NCBI GenBank assembly: GCA_963815965.1
Contig: CAWFIT010000017.1
Span: 62,001-126,000 of the forward strand
Length of the DNA stretch: 64,000 nt
From: DASVFB01 sp963815965
GTDB lineage: Bacteria > Actinomycetota > Thermoleophilia > Gaiellales > Gaiellaceae
Direction: 5' to 3'
The notes under the pieces are model-generated. The model did no database searches. It was given only the letters and a program-made list of their open reading frames with translations, and was not told where the DNA came from. Position 1 is the first letter of the stretch. Each line of letters opens with the position of its first letter. The position numbers were made by a program, and so were the translations under genes. Shown here piece after piece: positions 1-9,078 of the stretch.

Positions 1-1125
1 AGGCGGTTTGCGCCGTGGACCGAGACGCATGCGACCTCGCCCGCCGCGTAGAGACCCGTGAGCTCGGTGAGGCCGTCGTTGTCGGTCTCGACGCCACCCA
101 TGTGGTAATGCGCACCCGGCCGCACCGGAATCGGGTCGTAGATCGGATCGACGGCTGCGTACGTCATCGCGAGCTCGCGCGATCCCGGCAGCCGGTCGTT
201 GATGCGCTCGGCGCCAAGGTGGCGCAGATCGAGAAAGATCGAGCCGTTGACTCCTCGCCCTTCTTCGATCTCGGTCGTCTCCGACCTCGAGACGACGTCG
301 CGCGACGCAAGCTCCATCGCGTTCGGCGCGTAGCGCTGCATGAAGCGCTCGCCGGACTTGTTGATCAGGTAGCCGCCTTCGCCACGGCAACCCTCCGTGA
401 TCAGGATCCCAGACGGGTAGAGCGTCGTCGGGTGGAACTGCATGAACTCCATGTCTTTCAGCGGCAGGCCCGCCCGGAGCGCCATCGACATGCCGTCGCC
501 CGTGCACGCATATGCGTTCGTCGTCGCACGGTAGAGGCGGCCGACGCCTCCCGTCGCGAGGACGACCGTCTTGCCGCCGAGCGTCTTCAGCCCACCGTTG
601 AGCAGGTCCCAGCAGATGACGCCCTGGCAGCGGTCGTCATTGATGACGAGCTGCCAGGCGAAGTACTCCTCGTACACCGTGATGTCGCGGCGGCAAAGCT
701 GCTCGTAGAGCACCTGGATGAGCACGTGGCCCGTGATGTCGGCCGCGTAGACGGTGCGGGGCGAGCCGGCGGCGCCGAACGGCCGCTGCGCGAGACGTCC
801 GTCTTCGCCGCGCGAGAAGAATGCTCCCCAGTGCTCGAGCTGGTAGATGTCGCTCGGGCGCCTCCCGGCAGAGGATCTCGATCGCGTCCTGGTCGCCGAG
901 GTAGTCGGAGCCCTTGACGGTGTCGAATGTGTGCTTCTCGGGGTCGTCCTCGCCGGCGTTGCCGAGCGCGGCGTTGATGCCTCCCTCTGCGGCGCCGGAG
1001 TGGCTCCTCGTGGGGTGCAGCTTCGAGACTACGCCGACGTTCGCGCCCTCGTCGAACGCCTCGATCGCGGCGCGCATGCCTGCGCAGCCGGCGCCGACGA
1101 CGAGCACGTCGTGCTTGGCTTCCAT
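1..1125 (-). CDS. sdhA: Succinate dehydrogenase flavoprotein subunit, 3' end outside window, one apparent frameshift
   Basis: Oxidises succinate to fumarate as the FAD subunit of complex II. The N-terminus has the dinucleotide fold (VLVVGAGCAGMRAAIEA) and the flavin-region HPTRSHSGAAEGGINAALG. The part nearest the window edge encodes HYHMGGVETD and LYAAGEVACVSVHGANR, typical of SdhA/FrdA. The ATG at 1125 starts directly before the FAD fold. Near position 855 the frame changes by one base: after ILCREAP the expected SDIYQLEHWG continues one frame over, so one extra base is inferred. The C-terminus lies left of position 1. It follows a Nudix gene and pckA on the same strand. Confidence 0.93.
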
Positions 1126-1193
1126 CTGACTCCAAGCTATCGAATGCAAGCGTTGGTGCGGTGAGCCGACGGTCGACGCGGCCGTCTCGCGCG

Positions 1194-1610
1194 TCAGAGC
1201 TCGCGGTAGACGCCGAGCCTGCCTTCGAGCGCGTCCGCGATCATCGCTGTCGAGAGACTCGGGCACGGAGTCGGGAGGTCGAGCGGGTCGAACCAGCCGA
1301 CTTCCACGATCTCGTCTCCTGCGGGCACGGCAGGAACGCCGGCCGTGATCTGGGCGAGGAAGCCGAAGGCGAACCAGTCCTCGGCCGTCAAGACGTAGAC
1401 GCCGACCAACGGCCCGACCTTCGCGACGACGCCGCACTCCTCGAAGATCTCGCGCTCGGCCGCTTCACGGGGCGTCTCGCCTGCCTCGACGGTGCCGCCG
1501 GGAGGAACGTATGGCTCCTGCTCCGGCTCCCACTCCGGATGCGATTCGCGCACGAGCAGGACTCGCCCCTGTCCGTCGAAGATGACCCCGCCGGCACCGT
1601 ATCCGGCCAA
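1194..1610 (-). CDS. Nudix hydrolase
   Basis: About 138 residues with a complete Nudix box (GGTVEAGETP, then REAAEREIFEECGV), which binds the metal and the diphosphate of a nucleoside-diphosphate-X substrate. The box is followed by a beta-rich half with WFAFGFLAQ. The substrate cannot be told from the sequence. I chose the TTG at 1610, which lies 16 bases after the pckA stop with a GCGAGG-like ribosome site upstream. Longer starts would run into pckA and give an arginine-rich, non-homologous extension. It is probably co-transcribed with pckA and sdhA. Confidence 0.8.
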   Translation of the reverse strand: MAGYGAGGVIFDGQGRVLLVRESHPEWEPEQEPYVPPGGTVEAGETPREAAEREIFEECGVVAKVGPLVGVYVLTAEDWFAFGFLAQITAGVPAVPAGDEIVEVGWFDPLDLPTPCPSLSTAMIADALEGRLGVYREL

Positions 1611-1626
1611 GTCGAGCCTCGCTTCG

Positions 1627-3229
1627 TTAGACGCGCGGCCTGGCCGCCGCGACCTCGGGCGGCGCGTCCGGCACGAACTTCTCGAAGTTCGCGCGGAACA
1701 TCTCCGCGAGCTCACGTGCCTTCAAGTCGTACGCGGCCGGGTCGCGCCAGGTCGAGCGCGGGTCGAGCAACGTTGCATCGACTCCCGGCACCTCGGTCGG
1801 AACCTCGAAGCCGAACAGCTCGTCCGTCCGGTAGTCGACCGGGTCGAGCCCGCCCGATAGCGCAGCGTGCAGCAACGCGCGCGTTGCGCCGATCGGCATC
1901 CGCTCGCCTTCGCCGAACGGGCCGCCGGTCCAGCCGGTGTTGACGAGCCAGGCGGTCGCGTCGTGCGTCGCGAGCTTCTCGCCGAGCATCCGCGCGTAGA
2001 CGTGCGGAGGTTGCGGTAGGAACGGCGCGCCGAAGCACGTCGAGAAGGTCGGCTGCGGCTCGGTGACGCCGATCTCGGTGCCGGCGAGCTTCGCCGTGAA
2101 GCCGGAAAGGAAGTAGAAGAGCGCCTGCGCGTGCGTCAGGCGTGCGATCGGCGGCAGGATCCCGAAGGCGTCCGCGGTCAGCATCACGATCGCGCTCGGG
2201 TGGCCCGCGCGCTTCTCGGGCAGGGCGTTCGAGATCTGCTCCAGCTTGTACGCCGCACGCGTGTTCTCCGTCTTCGAGTCGTCGTCGAGATCGACCACGC
2301 CGCGCTCATCGACCGCGACGTTCTCGAGGATCGTCCCGAACGTGCGTGTCGTCTTCCAGATCTCGGGTTCTGCGTCGGCGGAAAGCCGGATGACCTTTGC
2401 GTAGCAGCCGCCCTCGAAGTTGAAGATCCCGTTGTCGCCCCAGCCGTGCTCGTCGTCGCCGATCAACCGGCGCTTCGGATCGGCCGACAGCGTCGTCTTG
2501 CCCGTTCCCGAGAGCCCGAAGAACACCGCGACTCGCCCCTCGTCGTCGACGTTCGCAGAACAGTGCATCGGCAGGATGCCCTCGATCGGGAGCCGGTCGT
2601 TCATCACTGTGAAGATCGACTTCTTGATCTCGCCGGCGTAGTGCGTTCCTCCGATCAGCACCTCCGTGCGCGCCGGATGCAGCACGACGAACGTGCCGCT
2701 GCGCGTGCCGTCGTCGACCGGGTCGGACTCGAGTGCGGGCGCGTGCAGGACGAGTGCGTCAGCGTCGAACATGTCGAGCTCGTCCTCGGTCGGGTCGATG
2801 AAGAGCGTCTTCGCGAACAGCGCGTGGTACGGCATGTCGGTGACGACGCGCACACCGATCCTGTGAGCGGGATCTGCTCCGGCGAACGCGTCGACGACGT
2901 AGAGCGACCGGACGCTGCTCGAGATAGGCGACGACCTTGTCGCGTAGCCCGTGGAACTTCTCTTCGGGCAACTCGTGGTTCACGTCGCCCCACCAGATGC
3001 GCTGCTCCGAGCCGCGCTCCCGCACGATGTACTTGTCCTTGGGCGACCGCCCGGTGTGGATCCCGGTGTCTACGACGAGCGGCCCGCCCTCGGCGAGCAC
3101 GCCTTCGTTGGCGACGAGCGCGTGCGTGTAGAGCATCGCGACAGTCGGATTTCGATAGATCTTCCCCTTCGGCTTGAGCCCGTGCTCGGAAAGCTCCACG
3201 GTCTCGCTACGTTCAGCCGTCGCTGCCAT
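1627..3229 (-). CDS. pckA: Phosphoenolpyruvate carboxykinase (ATP), one apparent frameshift
   Basis: Converts oxaloacetate and ATP to phosphoenolpyruvate, CO2 and ADP in gluconeogenesis. Family landmarks are TGIHTGRSPKDKYIV, the P-loop FFGLSGTGKTTLSADP, the metal-binding IGDDEHGW, and GEGERMPIGATRA near the C-terminus. Total length is about 530 residues, normal for the ATP-type enzyme. The frame breaks once near 2905: the N-terminal piece ends VVAYLEQR, and the next residues, SLYVVDAFAG, lie one frame over, so one extra base is inferred. The start is ATG at 3229, 32 bases from the divergent acetyltransferase. Confidence 0.93.
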
Positions 3230-3261
3230 CGCTCCCTATCGTATTCACCGCTTCGACCGAG

Positions 3262-3825
3262 ATGCCGCAATTCACGCCGCCCACTTCCCTCACCGACGGC
3301 GTCGTCACGCTCCACCCGTGGCGCGACGACGACGCCGAGGCGCTCGTGCGTCGGATCAATGATCCGGACGTCGCGGCGTTCCTCGACCTCGTCCCGCAGC
3401 CGTACACGCACGCCGACGCACGCGAATGGTTCGTCATCAGCAGGGAAGGCTGGCGCAACGGAACGGCGGCGACGTTCGGGATCCACCTCGATGGAGTCGA
3501 AGGAGCCGTCGGCGGCGTCGGGATCCGCTTTCTTGCCGATCTCGACGAGGGCTCGGCCGAAGTCGGTTACTGGGTGGGCGCCGACGCGCGCGGTCGCGGC
3601 GTCGCCACTGCCGCGACGCGGCTCGCACGCGACTGGGCGTTCGCGGCGGTTCCGGAGCTCGCACGGCTGCAGTTGCGCGCGGCCGTGGAGAACGTTGCGT
3701 CGAACCGCGTCGCGGAGAAGGCCGGCTTTACGCGCGAGGGCGTGCTGCGCGCGCAGCGCTTCAACCCACGCCTCGACAAACGCGTGGACTTCGTGATGTG
3801 GTCGCTGCTGCGCGAGGAGCTGTGA
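3262..3825 (+). CDS. GNAT-family N-acetyltransferase, RimJ/RimL-like
   Basis: 187 residues with the layout of RimJ/RimL-type acetyltransferases. An N-terminal LTDGVVTLHPWRDDDAEAL strand-helix is followed by the acetyl-CoA loop region GYWVGADARGRGVATAA and the C-terminal ENVASNRVAEKAGFTREGVL motif. It probably acetylates an N-terminal or small-molecule amine; the substrate is unknown. It is divergent from pckA and ends 22 bases before the first Xer recombinase, with no sign of a shared role. Confidence 0.85.
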   Translation: MPQFTPPTSLTDGVVTLHPWRDDDAEALVRRINDPDVAAFLDLVPQPYTHADAREWFVISREGWRNGTAATFGIHLDGVEGAVGGVGIRFLADLDEGSAEVGYWVGADARGRGVATAATRLARDWAFAAVPELARLQLRAAVENVASNRVAEKAGFTREGVLRAQRFNPRLDKRVDFVMWSLLREEL

Positions 3826-3847
3826 GCACAGGCGCGAATCACCGCCT

Positions 3848-4681
3848 GTGGAGATTCACCGCGAGATCGAGCGCTTCCTCGGCAGCGCCAGGTTCGCCGA
3901 CGCGACGCGCCGGTCGTACCGGGTCGACCTCGAGCACTTCGCCGGGTGGCTCGAAGCCCGGAAGCTGCGGCTCGACGACATCGGCACGCGCGAGCTGACC
4001 GAGTACGCCGCGGAACTCGGCCGCGGACGCACGCGCCTCGCACCGGCGAGCACGGCGCGCAGGCTCGCAGCGGTGCGCTCGTTCCTGCGCGCGGCGCTCG
4101 GCCCCGCGCGCGTTCCCGACGTTGCGCTTGGCCCAAAACGATCGCGCCGTCTGCCCGATCCGCCCCGGACCGCCGAGGTCGACCGCACACTGACGGAGCT
4201 CGAAGGCGACGGGCCGCTCGCGTTGCGGAACCGTGCGCTCGTCGAGCTCGTCTACTCCGCCGGGTTGCGCAGTGCGGAGGCCGTCGGCCTCGACCTCGGC
4301 GACGTCGACTTCGAGCAGGAGCTCGTGCGCGTGCGCGGCAAAGGGGGCAAGGAACGCGTCGTCCCGCTCGGCGAGGAGTCGGGCTGGTGGCTCGCGCGCT
4401 ACCTCGAGCACGCGCGGCCGCAACTCGCAACCGGAGCGGACAATGCGTTCTTCCTCTCCGTGCGCGGCCGCCGTCTCGACACGAGCACGCTGCGCCGGAT
4501 TTCGCCGCACCCGCACCGCCTGCGGCACGCCTTCGCGACGCATCTCCTCGAGGGCGGCGCCGACCTGCGCACGATCCAGGAACTGCTCGGCCACTCGTCG
4601 CTCTCGACGACGCAGATCTACAGCCACGTCGACGGAAAACGCCTGCGCAGGGTCTACGACAAGGCGCACCCGCGCTCTTAG
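3848..4681 (+). CDS. Tyrosine recombinase, XerC-like (first of a tandem pair)
   Basis: 277 residues: an N-terminal SAM-like core-binding domain (about 1-90) and a catalytic domain. The expected active-site set is visible: Arg in SAGLRSAEAVGL, Lys in GKGGKERVV, His and Arg in HRLRHAFATHLLEGG, His in LLGHSSLSTTQIY and the nucleophilic Tyr in that last motif. Compared with typical XerC the segment before HRLRHAF is short (RRISPHPHRLRH). The GTG at 3848 gives the normal XerC N-terminus. The second recombinase starts three bases after its stop. It likely acts in chromosome dimer resolution at a dif site, but a domesticated element is not excluded. Confidence 0.85.
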   Translation: MEIHREIERFLGSARFADATRRSYRVDLEHFAGWLEARKLRLDDIGTRELTEYAAELGRGRTRLAPASTARRLAAVRSFLRAALGPARVPDVALGPKRSRRLPDPPRTAEVDRTLTELEGDGPLALRNRALVELVYSAGLRSAEAVGLDLGDVDFEQELVRVRGKGGKERVVPLGEESGWWLARYLEHARPQLATGADNAFFLSVRGRRLDTSTLRRISPHPHRLRHAFATHLLEGGADLRTIQELLGHSSLSTTQIYSHVDGKRLRRVYDKAHPRS

Positions 4682-4684
4682 GCC

Positions 4685-5659
4685 ATGGCAGTCGAAACCG
4701 ATCCGCACGTCGAAGGCTTCCTCGCCTTGCTCGCCACGCGCAGGGCGCCGCGCACCGTCGAGGCGTACAGCCGCGACCTGGCGCAGCTCTCCACGTTCCT
4801 CGGCAAGCCGCCCGCAGAGGCGACGACCGAAGACCTCGAGCGGTACCTCGCGGAGCTGCGCGCCGCGGGCCGCTCGCCGGCGACGATCGCGCGCCGCGCC
4901 GCGGCGATGCGCGCGTTCTTCAGGCACCAGCAGCTGCTCGACGACCGGAAGGACAACCCGGCCGCAGAGCTCGACCTGCCGCGACGGCGGCAGAAGCTCC
5001 CGCGAACGCTCTCCCCCGGCGAAGCCGAGCGGCTCATCGACGCGGCCGCGGGGACACAGCCCCGCGATCTCCGTGACCGTGCGCTGATCGAGCTTCTGTA
5101 CGGGGCCGGTCTGCGCGTCTCCGAGGCAGTCGGGCTCGAGAAGGGAGGCATCTCTCTGGACGAACGTCTCGTCCGCTGCGTCGGCAAGGGCGACAAGGAG
5201 CGGATCGTGCCGATCGGGCGCCAGGCGGCGGAGGCGCTACGCCGCTACCTCTCGCGCGGACGCCCCCACCTCGACCGGCGCCACCGCCCCGAGCTCTTCC
5301 TGAACGCCCAGGGCGGACCGCTCACACGGGCGGGCGCGTTCCTGATCCTGCGCCGCCGCGCCGAAAAGGCCGGTCTCGAGCCGGCGCGCGTCCATCCGCA
5401 TCTGCTGCGCCACTCGTTCGCGACCCATCTTCTCGAAGGCGGCGCGGACCTTCGCAGCGTGCAGGAGATGCTCGGCCACGCCGACCTCTCGACCACCGAG
5501 CTTTACACGCACGTATCCGATCGTCGTCGCCGCGAGTTGTATTACCAGGCGCACCCGCACGGCCGGCGGCGCCGCCCCGGAGATGACGACGCACAGCCTC
5601 ACAGTCCTTCTGTCCTCCGCCGGCGCCGGCTACCTGATGGTGAAGGCGGGCCTGGGTAA
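4685..5659 (+). CDS. xerD: Tyrosine recombinase, XerD-like (second of a tandem pair)
   Basis: 324 residues with core-binding (about 5-90) and catalytic domains. All catalytic residues are present: Arg in YGAGLRVSEAVGL, Lys in GKGDKERIVPIG, His-Arg in HLLRHSFATHLLEGG, His in MLGHADLSTTELYTHV and the Tyr nucleophile in the same motif. The catalytic domain is closer to canonical XerD than that of the upstream copy. The C-terminal roughly 35 residues after YYQAHPHG are arginine/proline-rich and overlap the start of the next small gene, so they may be non-essential. The pair could form the heterotetramer that acts at dif. Confidence 0.87.
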   Translation: MAVETDPHVEGFLALLATRRAPRTVEAYSRDLAQLSTFLGKPPAEATTEDLERYLAELRAAGRSPATIARRAAAMRAFFRHQQLLDDRKDNPAAELDLPRRRQKLPRTLSPGEAERLIDAAAGTQPRDLRDRALIELLYGAGLRVSEAVGLEKGGISLDERLVRCVGKGDKERIVPIGRQAAEALRRYLSRGRPHLDRRHRPELFLNAQGGPLTRAGAFLILRRRAEKAGLEPARVHPHLLRHSFATHLLEGGADLRSVQEMLGHADLSTTELYTHVSDRRRRELYYQAHPHGRRRRPGDDDAQPHSPSVLRRRRLPDGEGGPG

Positions 5660-5744
5660 GAACGCGCTCGAGCTACGCCGGCGGAGGCGGATCTGTCCGT
5701 CGTGCGGTCGCTTGATCAGCGGCCGCCGCTGCGACGCGCACTAG
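5583..5744 (+). CDS. Small 53-residue protein with a hydrophobic segment and a C-terminal zinc-ribbon-like motif
   Basis: A short frame overlaps the 3' end of the XerD-like gene in another frame. It encodes a hydrophobic stretch (LTVLLSSAGAGYLMVKAGLG), a basic RRRRR segment and the metal-site pattern CPSCGRLISGRRCDAH. The coherent order of membrane-like segment, basic stretch and Cys-x2-Cys ... Cys-x-x-His motif argues for a real gene. I do not recognise a family name and give no function. It converges with the HEAT-repeat gene and overlaps its 3' end by about 29 bases. Confidence 0.5.
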   Translation: MTTHSLTVLLSSAGAGYLMVKAGLGKNALELRRRRRICPSCGRLISGRRCDAH

Positions 5745-6241
5745 CCTCGACGTTCGCCTTCTTCGTCAGGAAGGCGGCCACCTTCTGTGCGAGCTCGCGC
5801 AGCTGTCGATCCTCTTCGTCCGATTCCGCGAGGCCTCCGAGAATCACGATCGTCTCGCGAACGGGCGACCCGTTCTTCAGGCAGACGATCGCGAGGCGCC
5901 GTACGGCCTGGTTCGGATCGTCGCTTGCGAGCTCCTGGAGCGTCCGCCTCGCTCCGTTGACCACGCTGGGACTGTCGCGGGAAAGAAGCTCCAGCGAGAC
6001 GAGCGCTGAGCCGCGGCACGCGGGACTCTCGTCCTCGAAGGCCGCGCTGCAGCAGCTCGAGTTTCTGGCGATAGCGAAACTGCCCGATCGCCCGGTACGC
6101 GACCGCCCGCACGCGGTAGTCGTGGTCGCGCGCAGCGCCCTCCACCTCGTCCTCCCACTCGCGGCGAAGGTCCGCGATCGCGCGCTCGTCACCCGCCTCG
6201 GCGAGCTCCTGGGCATGCGCGGCCGCTTCGGCGAGGTTCAA
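5716..6241 (-). CDS. HEAT-repeat-like protein, one apparent frameshift
   Basis: About 175 residues of alpha-helical repeats with HEAT/armadillo character, for example YRVRAVAYRAIGQFRYRQ, NGARRTLQELASDD and QAVRRLAIVCLKNGSPVR. These repeats usually bind proteins, and nothing here shows a catalytic site. The likely start is the TTG at 6241, overlapping the gltA stop as TTGA, which implies translational coupling to citrate synthase. The frame shifts once near 6053, from KLELLQR to AAFEDESPACRG, consistent with one missing base. It ends in a lysine/arginine-rich tail. Confidence 0.6.
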
Positions 6242-7359
6242 CTCGGTGACGCGACCGGGTAGCTCCGCGGCTCCGGGCCGACGTACTCGGCACCCGGACG
6301 GATGATCTTGTTGTCCGCGTGCTGTTCGAGCACGTGCGCGGCCTGGCCGGCGACACGGCTGCACTCGAACAGCGGTGTGAACAGATCCGTCGGGACGCCG
6401 AGGTATCCGTACACCGGGCCCGAGTAGAGATCGACGTTCGGCCACAGCGTCTTTTGCTCCGTCACCGCGCGCTCGACCGCGTCCGTGACGGCGTACCAGT
6501 TCGGCGCGCCGGCGTCCGCCGAGAGGACGCGCGCCCAACGCTTGAGGATCACCGCGCGCGGGTCCGTCGTCACGTAGAGCGGATGACCGAAGCCGTAGAT
6601 CGTCTCCTTGTTTGCGAAACGCTTGCGGACTGCCTCGGCGGCCGCCTCGGGCGAACCGATCTCCTCGGCGAACGCCATCGCCTTCTCGTTCGCGCCGCCG
6701 TGGATCGGCCCCTTGAGGGCGCAGATCGCCGCGACGACCGCCGAGTGAAGATCGGCGAGCGTCCCCGCGACGACGCGAGCGGCAAACGTCGATGCGTTCA
6801 TCTCGTGCTCGGCGTGCAGGATCATCGCGACGTCGAAGGCGCGCACCTCCTGCTCCGTCGGCGACTCACCGCGCAACATGGTCAGGAAGTTCTCGGCGTA
6901 CGAGAGCGACGGGTCGGGCGCGATCGGGTCCAGCCCTTGCCGGACCCGGTGATAGCGCGCGACGACCGTCGGCAGCTGCGCGATCAGCAGCGCGGCCTTG
7001 CGCCGTTCGTTCGCCCTGTCGATCGCGGCCTCGGCTGGGTCGGAGAACGAGAGCGAGGAGACGGCCGTGCGCAGCATCTCCATGGGAGCGGCGTCCTGTG
7101 CACGCCCGTCGACGATCGCGGCGGTCGGGCCCGGTAGCTCGCGCGCCGACAGCTCATCGCTGAAGGTCGCGAGTTGCTCGCCCGACGGCAGCTCGCCCTC
7201 GAGCAGCAGGTAGGCGACCTCCTCGTACGTCGCGTGCTCGGCGAGATCCGCGATGTCGTAGCCCCGGTACATCAGGATGCCGCGCTCAGCGTCGATCGAG
7301 CAGATGGACGTCTGGGCGACGACGACGCCGGAAAGTTGGACCGATTTTTTCGCTGTCAA
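6238..7359 (-). CDS. gltA: Citrate synthase (short type I form, 2-methylcitrate synthase-like)
   Basis: Condenses acetyl-CoA (or propionyl-CoA) with oxaloacetate. 373 residues with GILMYRGYDIADLAEHATYEEVAYLLL at the N-terminus, active-site His in KGPIHGGANEKAM, second His in YGFGHPLYVTTDPRA, and the catalytic Asp region NVDLYSGPVYGYLGVP. The length fits the CitZ/PrpC-like short form. Its neighbours are TCA-cycle genes and mdh is divergent, so citrate synthase activity is the simpler reading, but methylcitrate synthase cannot be excluded given a propionyl-CoA carboxylase in the window. The start is TTG at 7359; no ATG is available upstream. Confidence 0.9.
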   Translation of the reverse strand: MTAKKSVQLSGVVVAQTSICSIDAERGILMYRGYDIADLAEHATYEEVAYLLLEGELPSGEQLATFSDELSARELPGPTAAIVDGRAQDAAPMEMLRTAVSSLSFSDPAEAAIDRANERRKAALLIAQLPTVVARYHRVRQGLDPIAPDPSLSYAENFLTMLRGESPTEQEVRAFDVAMILHAEHEMNASTFAARVVAGTLADLHSAVVAAICALKGPIHGGANEKAMAFAEEIGSPEAAAEAVRKRFANKETIYGFGHPLYVTTDPRAVILKRWARVLSADAGAPNWYAVTDAVERAVTEQKTLWPNVDLYSGPVYGYLGVPTDLFTPLFECSRVAGQAAHVLEQHADNKIIRPGAEYVGPEPRSYPVASPS

Positions 7360-7395
7360 CCCGTGCGTACGTTACCCGTCGCTACGATCTCGCCG

Positions 7396-8328
7396 GTGCC
7401 AGAGAGAACGAAGGTCACTGTGGTCGGCGCGGGCAACGTCGGCGCCACCTGCGCGCAGGTGCTCGCGACCCGCGACTACGCGCACGTCGTCCTCGTCGAC
7501 ATCAAGGAGAACTTGCCGCAGGGAAAGGCGCTCGACATCAACCAGATGGGCGCCGTGCTCAGCTTCGAGCCGACCGTCGTCGGCTCCAACGGTTACGAGG
7601 AGACGGCAGGGTCGGAGGTGGTCGTGATCACCGCAGGGCTGCCGCGGTCGCCCGGAATGAGCCGTGACGACCTCGTCGCAACGAACGAGAAGATCGTCGG
7701 CTCGGTCACCGCGGAGGTCGTGGCGCACAGCCCCGACGCGGTGATCGTCGTGGTGTCGAATCCGCTCGACGCGATGTGCCACGTCGCGAAGACCGTCTCG
7801 GGTTTCGCCAAGGAGCGAGTCTTCGGAATGGCCGGCATCCTCGACACGTCGCGGTTCAGCACGTTCATTGCGTGGGAGACGGGATCCTCGGTGAAGGACG
7901 TCACCTCGATGGTGCTCGGCGGTCACGGCGACCAGATGGTCCCCGTCGTCAGCGCCACGACTGTCGGCGGCGTGCCGCTCACGAAGCTCGTGCCCGAAGC
8001 CCGGATCGAGGAACTCGTGGAGCGCACGCGCAAAGGCGGCGGCGAGATCGTGAACCTGCTCGGAACTTCGGCCTGGTACGCGCCCGGCGCGGCCGCGGCA
8101 CAGATGGTCGACGCGGTCGTCCTCGACGAGAAGCGCGTGCTCCCGTGCACGGCGCTGCTCGAAGGCGAGTACGGCATCGACGGTCTCTACATGGGCGTGC
8201 CCGTCAAGCTCGGAGCCGGCGGCATCGAAGAGATCGTGGAGCTCGACCTCAGCGAGCAGGAGCGCGAGTGGCTCCAGGAGTCGGCCGCCGCGGTGCGCGA
8301 GGTCGTCGGCGTCCTGACAGCTTCGTAG
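7396..8328 (+). CDS. mdh: Malate dehydrogenase (LDH-like type)
   Basis: 310 residues. The NAD-binding motif VTVVGAGNVGATCAQVLA opens the protein and DIKENLPQGKALD follows. The substrate loop ITAGLPRSPGMSRDDL carries the arginines typical of malate rather than lactate dehydrogenases, with VSNPLDAM, and the catalytic His in LGGHGDQMVPV. It oxidises malate to oxaloacetate, the substrate of the divergent gltA. The GTG at 7396 was chosen because it starts right before the Rossmann strand. The gene ends three bases before the SDR gene. Confidence 0.94.
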   Translation: MPERTKVTVVGAGNVGATCAQVLATRDYAHVVLVDIKENLPQGKALDINQMGAVLSFEPTVVGSNGYEETAGSEVVVITAGLPRSPGMSRDDLVATNEKIVGSVTAEVVAHSPDAVIVVVSNPLDAMCHVAKTVSGFAKERVFGMAGILDTSRFSTFIAWETGSSVKDVTSMVLGGHGDQMVPVVSATTVGGVPLTKLVPEARIEELVERTRKGGGEIVNLLGTSAWYAPGAAAAQMVDAVVLDEKRVLPCTALLEGEYGIDGLYMGVPVKLGAGGIEEIVELDLSEQEREWLQESAAAVREVVGVLTAS

Positions 8329-8331
8329 AGC

Positions 8332-9078
8332 ATGGACCTCGGCCTCAACGGCCGTACGGCGATCGTCTGCGGAGCTTCCTCGGGGCTCGGCCTCGCCGTC
8401 GCGGAAGCACTTGCCGAGGAGGGCGCCCAGGTGGTCATGTTCGCGCGCCGACGCGACGTGCTCGAGGCGGAGGCGCAACGAATAGGCGGCCTTGCCGTCG
8501 CCGGGGACGTCCGGAACCCGGAGGATCTCGAGCGCGCCGTCCGTACGGCCCTTGAGAGCTACGGCGGCATCGACATCCTCGTGCCGAACAGCGGCGGCCC
8601 GCCGGCGTCGAAGGCAGACGAAATCGACGCCGCGCAGGTCCAGGACGCGGTCGACCTGCTGTTGGTGCCTGTCGTGCGCCTGGTCACTCTCGCGCTCCCG
8701 CACCTGCTCGAGAGCGACCAGGGGCGGATCGTCCTTGTCAGCTCCATCGCCGTCCGCGAGCCGGTGCCGAACCTTGCGTTGACGAACGCCGTACGTCCTG
8801 GTGTGGTCGGTTACATGAAGTCGCTTGCGGACGCGCTCGGGCCGAAAGGCATTACCGTCAACTCCGTCGGTCCTGGACGGATCGCCACCGCGCGCATGAC
8901 CGAGCTCTACGGCCCGGAAGGACCGCCCGCGGACGAGGTCGCGAAGATCCCTGCACGTCGGCTCGGCGAGCCGCGCGAGCTCGGCGATCTCGTCGCGTTC
9001 CTCTGTTCGAGCCGCGGGTCCTACGTCAGCGGCACCCACATCCCGGTCGACGGCGGCCTCCACCGCGGGTTGCTCTGA
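8332..9078 (+). CDS. SDR-family oxidoreductase with atypical active site
   Basis: 248 residues with the classical SDR cofactor motif (CGASSGLGLAVAEALAEEGA), NSGG in place of NNAG, the structural Ser region VLVSSIAVREPVPNL, and GITVNSVGPGRIAT. By my alignment the catalytic Tyr-x3-Lys is replaced: the segment reads LTNAVRPGVVGYMKSLA, placing Thr and Arg where Tyr and Lys are expected. Related divergent SDRs with the same change are annotated as 3-oxoacyl-ACP reductases, but activity is uncertain. The stop overlaps the next start (TGATG), so it is translationally coupled to the PDZ-Lon gene. Confidence 0.8.
   Translation: MDLGLNGRTAIVCGASSGLGLAVAEALAEEGAQVVMFARRRDVLEAEAQRIGGLAVAGDVRNPEDLERAVRTALESYGGIDILVPNSGGPPASKADEIDAAQVQDAVDLLLVPVVRLVTLALPHLLESDQGRIVLVSSIAVREPVPNLALTNAVRPGVVGYMKSLADALGPKGITVNSVGPGRIATARMTELYGPEGPPADEVAKIPARRLGEPRELGDLVAFLCSSRGSYVSGTHIPVDGGLHRGLL

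Noticed and set aside
15..917. Plus-strand open frame of 300 codons at the left edge
   Set aside because: It is antisense to sdhA, which has clear FAD-binding and active-site motifs on the minus strand.
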